The notes beneath the pieces are model-generated. The model did no database searches, was not told where the DNA came from, and saw only the letters and a list, made by a program, of their open reading frames with translations. 23,508 nt of DNA from Clostridiales bacterium (GTDB lineage Bacteria > Bacillota > Clostridia > Oscillospirales > Oscillospiraceae). Below are positions 21,467 through 23,508 of this stretch, piece by piece (position 1 is the first letter of the stretch; every line of letters starts with the position of its first letter). Where the stretch lies: assembly GCA_021205375.1 (NCBI GenBank), contig JAJPXR010000131.1, positions 1-23,508 of the forward strand. Reading direction: 5' to 3'. The position numbers and the translations under genes are program-made.

Positions 21467-23508
21467 TTATAACAATTCACCGTAGTGACGAATATAGGCT
21501 TTTTTCAGGCTGGTCGCCAGCAGCATATAGAGCAGAATGCAGGGAATCAGATAGGCAAAGTAGCTGGCTGGCAAGGCTACGAAGCCAAGTATGCTTCCGA
21601 TCGGCGTGAACGGCAGGACAGTCACGACCGCGATTCCCGTCAGGGTCAGCAGCGTCACAGGCGCAGAGGCGTGGCTCTGGAGAAAGGGCAGCTTGGGTGT
21701 ACGGATCATGTGAATGACCAGCGTCTGGCTCCACATGGACTCTACAAACCATCCGGCCTGGAACATGGCCATATATCGAAACTGCATATCTGCAAGCTCT
21801 GCGCCGCTGAAATGGGCGGCAAGGTCGTTATACAGAACGCCGCCGGATACAAACATGGGGCAAAACACGAAGTACATGAAAATATAGGTCGTGAAGTCGA
21901 AGATGGAGCTGGTCGGCCCGATCCAGATCATGAAGCTCCCCACGCTGGATGCGTCCCACTTCCTCGGAACAGCAATGAATTCTTCATCCACATTGTCCCA
22001 GGGGATGGCTGTGCAGCTCAGGTCGTAAATCAGGTTCAGGAAAATCAGGTGTACGCTCATCATGGGCAGGAACGGCAGCAGCGCCGACGCCGCCAGCACA
22101 GAAAACATATTACCGAAGTTGGAGGACGCCGTCATCTTGATGTATTTGATCATGTTGGCGTAGGTCTTGCGCCCTTCAATGATTCCTTCCTCCAGCACCA
22201 TCAGGTCTTTTTCCAGCAGGATAATATCTGCTGATTCCTTCGCCACGTCCACTGCCGTATCCACAGAGATCCCGATGTCCGCGGCTTTCATGGCGGCTGC
22301 ATCGTTGATGCCGTCCCCCATAAATCCGACTGTGTGACCGTTTTCCCGCAGGACGGACACGATGCGGGCTTTCTGGTCAGGGGTCAGCTTGGCGAATACA
22401 TCCGTTGTCTCTGCGGCCCTGGCAAGCTCCTCATCTGTCATGTGCTCCAGGTCAGAGCCCAGAAGCATATTGCGCACCTTCAGCCCTACCTGGGCGCAGA
22501 TGGTGCGGGTGACCTTGTCGTTATCCCCGGTCAGAATTTTCGTGTGGACCCCGTGGGCTGCCAGAGCCTGAATTGCATCGGCGGTCGATTCCTTAGGTGG
22601 GTCGAGGAAAGCAAGGTATCCGATCAGCACCATATCCGCCTCATCCTTCGTACCGAAAGCACCGACCGGCGATGGATTGGTTTTGTGTGCGATACACAGA
22701 ACCCGGAACCCCTTCTCGTTCAGCTCATCCGCCGTTTGCAAAATTCTTTTACGTACATCCTCGCTCAGCGGCTTCACCTCGCTGTCTAGTTCCGCAAAGG
22801 AACAGACAGAGAGCATTTCTTCCACAGCCCCTTTGGTAATCATTTGCGTTTTCCCGGTCTTATCCTGTACCACCGTGGTCAATCGGCGGCGTGAAAAGTC
22901 AAAGGGAATTTCATCCACTTTCACATAATGCTCGGACAGATCTGTCAACTGCGGATTCTCCCGTTCTTCCTCCTCGGTCTTCTGGATAATCGCCAGATCC
23001 ATCAGGTTTTTATATCCGGTCTGGAAATAGCTGTTCAGGTATGCGTGGCGCAGCACCCGGCTGTCCTCCTCGCCGTTCACGTTCAGGTGATACTCCAGCA
23101 CCACCCTGTCCTGAGTGAGCGTGCCTGTCTTGTCTGTGCAGAGGATGTCGATCGCGCCAAAGTTCTGAATGGAGTTCAGATTTTTTACGATGGTCTGCTT
23201 TTTACTCATGGAGACTGCGCCTTTCGCCAGACAGGTCGTGACGATCATAGGCAGCATCTCCGGCGTCAGTCCCACAGCGATGGAAATGGCAAACAGGAAT
23301 GCGGACAGCCAGTTTCCCTTTGTCAGGCCGTTGATGACAAATACCAGCGGTACCATCACCATCATAAACCGGATCAACACCCAGGAGACGGCATTGACGC
23401 CTTTGGTAAAGCTGGTCTCGACTGCTTCCCCAGCCACTGCCGACGCCATAGAACCGAACAGCGTATTGTCGCCGACACAGACGACCACAGCGGTGGCGCT
23501 TCCCGAAA
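21467..23508 (-). CDS. mgtA: Magnesium-translocating P-type ATPase (5' end cut by the window edge)
   Basis: About 680 residues of the C-terminal part are visible; the full protein should have roughly 880-900, so some 200 N-terminal residues lie beyond 23508. The frame continues to the window edge; a GTG at 23486-23488 is internal and not the start, since GSATAVVCVGDNTLFG belongs to the actuator region. Landmarks are GLTPEMLPMIV (transmembrane helix 4), the phosphorylated aspartate in DILCTDKTGTLT, KGAVEEML, the hinge GDGINDAAAMKAADIGISVD, and C-terminal membrane helices. This set matches the P3B Mg2+ importers MgtA/MgtB. It imports Mg2+ at the cytoplasmic membrane using ATP. GC is lower than in the left part of the window. 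Regulation lies outside the window. Confidence 0.93.
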   Translation of the reverse strand, partial: SGSATAVVVCVGDNTLFGSMASAVAGEAVETSFTKGVNAVSWVLIRFMMVMVPLVFVINGLTKGNWLSAFLFAISIAVGLTPEMLPMIVTTCLAKGAVSMSKKQTIVKNLNSIQNFGAIDILCTDKTGTLTQDRVVLEYHLNVNGEEDSRVLRHAYLNSYFQTGYKNLMDLAIIQKTEEEERENPQLTDLSEHYVKVDEIPFDFSRRRLTTVVQDKTGKTQMITKGAVEEMLSVCSFAELDSEVKPLSEDVRKRILQTADELNEKGFRVLCIAHKTNPSPVGAFGTKDEADMVLIGYLAFLDPPKESTADAIQALAAHGVHTKILTGDNDKVTRTICAQVGLKVRNMLLGSDLEHMTDEELARAAETTDVFAKLTPDQKARIVSVLRENGHTVGFMGDGINDAAAMKAADIGISVDTAVDVAKESADIILLEKDLMVLEEGIIEGRKTYANMIKYIKMTASSNFGNMFSVLAASALLPFLPMMSVHLIFLNLIYDLSCTAIPWDNVDEEFIAVPRKWDASSVGSFMIWIGPTSSIFDFTTYIFMYFVFCPMFVSGGVLYNDLAAHFSGAELADMQFRYMAMFQAGWFVESMWSQTLVIHMIRTPKLPFLQSHASAPVTLLTLTGIAVVTVLPFTPIGSILGFVALPASYFAYLIPCILLYMLLATSLKKAYIRHYGELL

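Overview
The window comes from a high-GC, low-oxygen Firmicute, most likely a gut Clostridia member of the Oscillospiraceae/Flavonifractor-Oscillibacter-Intestinimonas type. The reasons are the GC-rich Firmicute-type proteins, strong AGGAGG ribosome sites, TTGACA/TATAAT promoters, DUF951 and YnbB-family genes, and small palindromic intergenic repeats of the kind seen in that family. The genus is an inference; there is no rRNA gene to test it.

Layout. (1) 1-204: a pair of inverted REP-like palindromes. (2) 257-5963, minus strand: one tightly packed operon, murD, then three consecutive M42 metallo-aminopeptidase paralogues, then a YnbB/methionine gamma-lyase-family PLP enzyme. A clear promoter at 6004-6032 fixes the murD start. 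The middle M42 protein has lost several metal-site residues and looks like a pseudoenzyme. (3) 6149-10950, plus strand: DUF951 protein, HisC-type aminotransferase, a 437-base gene-free stretch with several hairpins, a lipoprotein with calcium-loop-like repeats, an orphan OmpR/PhoB response regulator and a Nif3-like metal protein, closed by a terminator. (4) 11057-15640, plus strand: a strong promoter drives a five-gene metabolic cluster: DMT/EamA transporter, atypical RpiB/LacAB isomerase, two-subunit transketolase, Fe-dependent alcohol dehydrogenase. Together these resemble the core of the sulfoglycolytic transketolase pathway (SqwI, SqwG/H, SqwF), which converts sulfosugar intermediates to isethionate. 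This is the most interesting system here, but the substrate is inferred. (5) 15684-18843: a nested inverted repeat, a secreted protein that starts like a GH2 glycosidase and then switches to FIVAR and Fn3 domains, a bidirectional terminator, a DUF3221-like lipoprotein on the minus strand and a divergent isochorismatase-like hydrolase. (6) 18925-23508: a region of visibly lower GC with a decayed mobilizable element (remains of a Mob relaxase fused in frame to a serine recombinase lacking its catalytic domain), then an MgtA-type Mg2+ P-type ATPase cut by the window edge and a 49-residue membrane protein just downstream of it.

How the parts work together: the murD-M42 operon links a peptidoglycan precursor ligase to peptide turnover. 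The 11-15.6 kb cluster would interconvert a sugar acid or sulfonate through an aldose/ketose isomerase and two-carbon transfers, with the dehydrogenase reducing the small aldehyde released and regenerating NAD+. The right-hand end is an acquired and partly decayed segment carrying magnesium transport.
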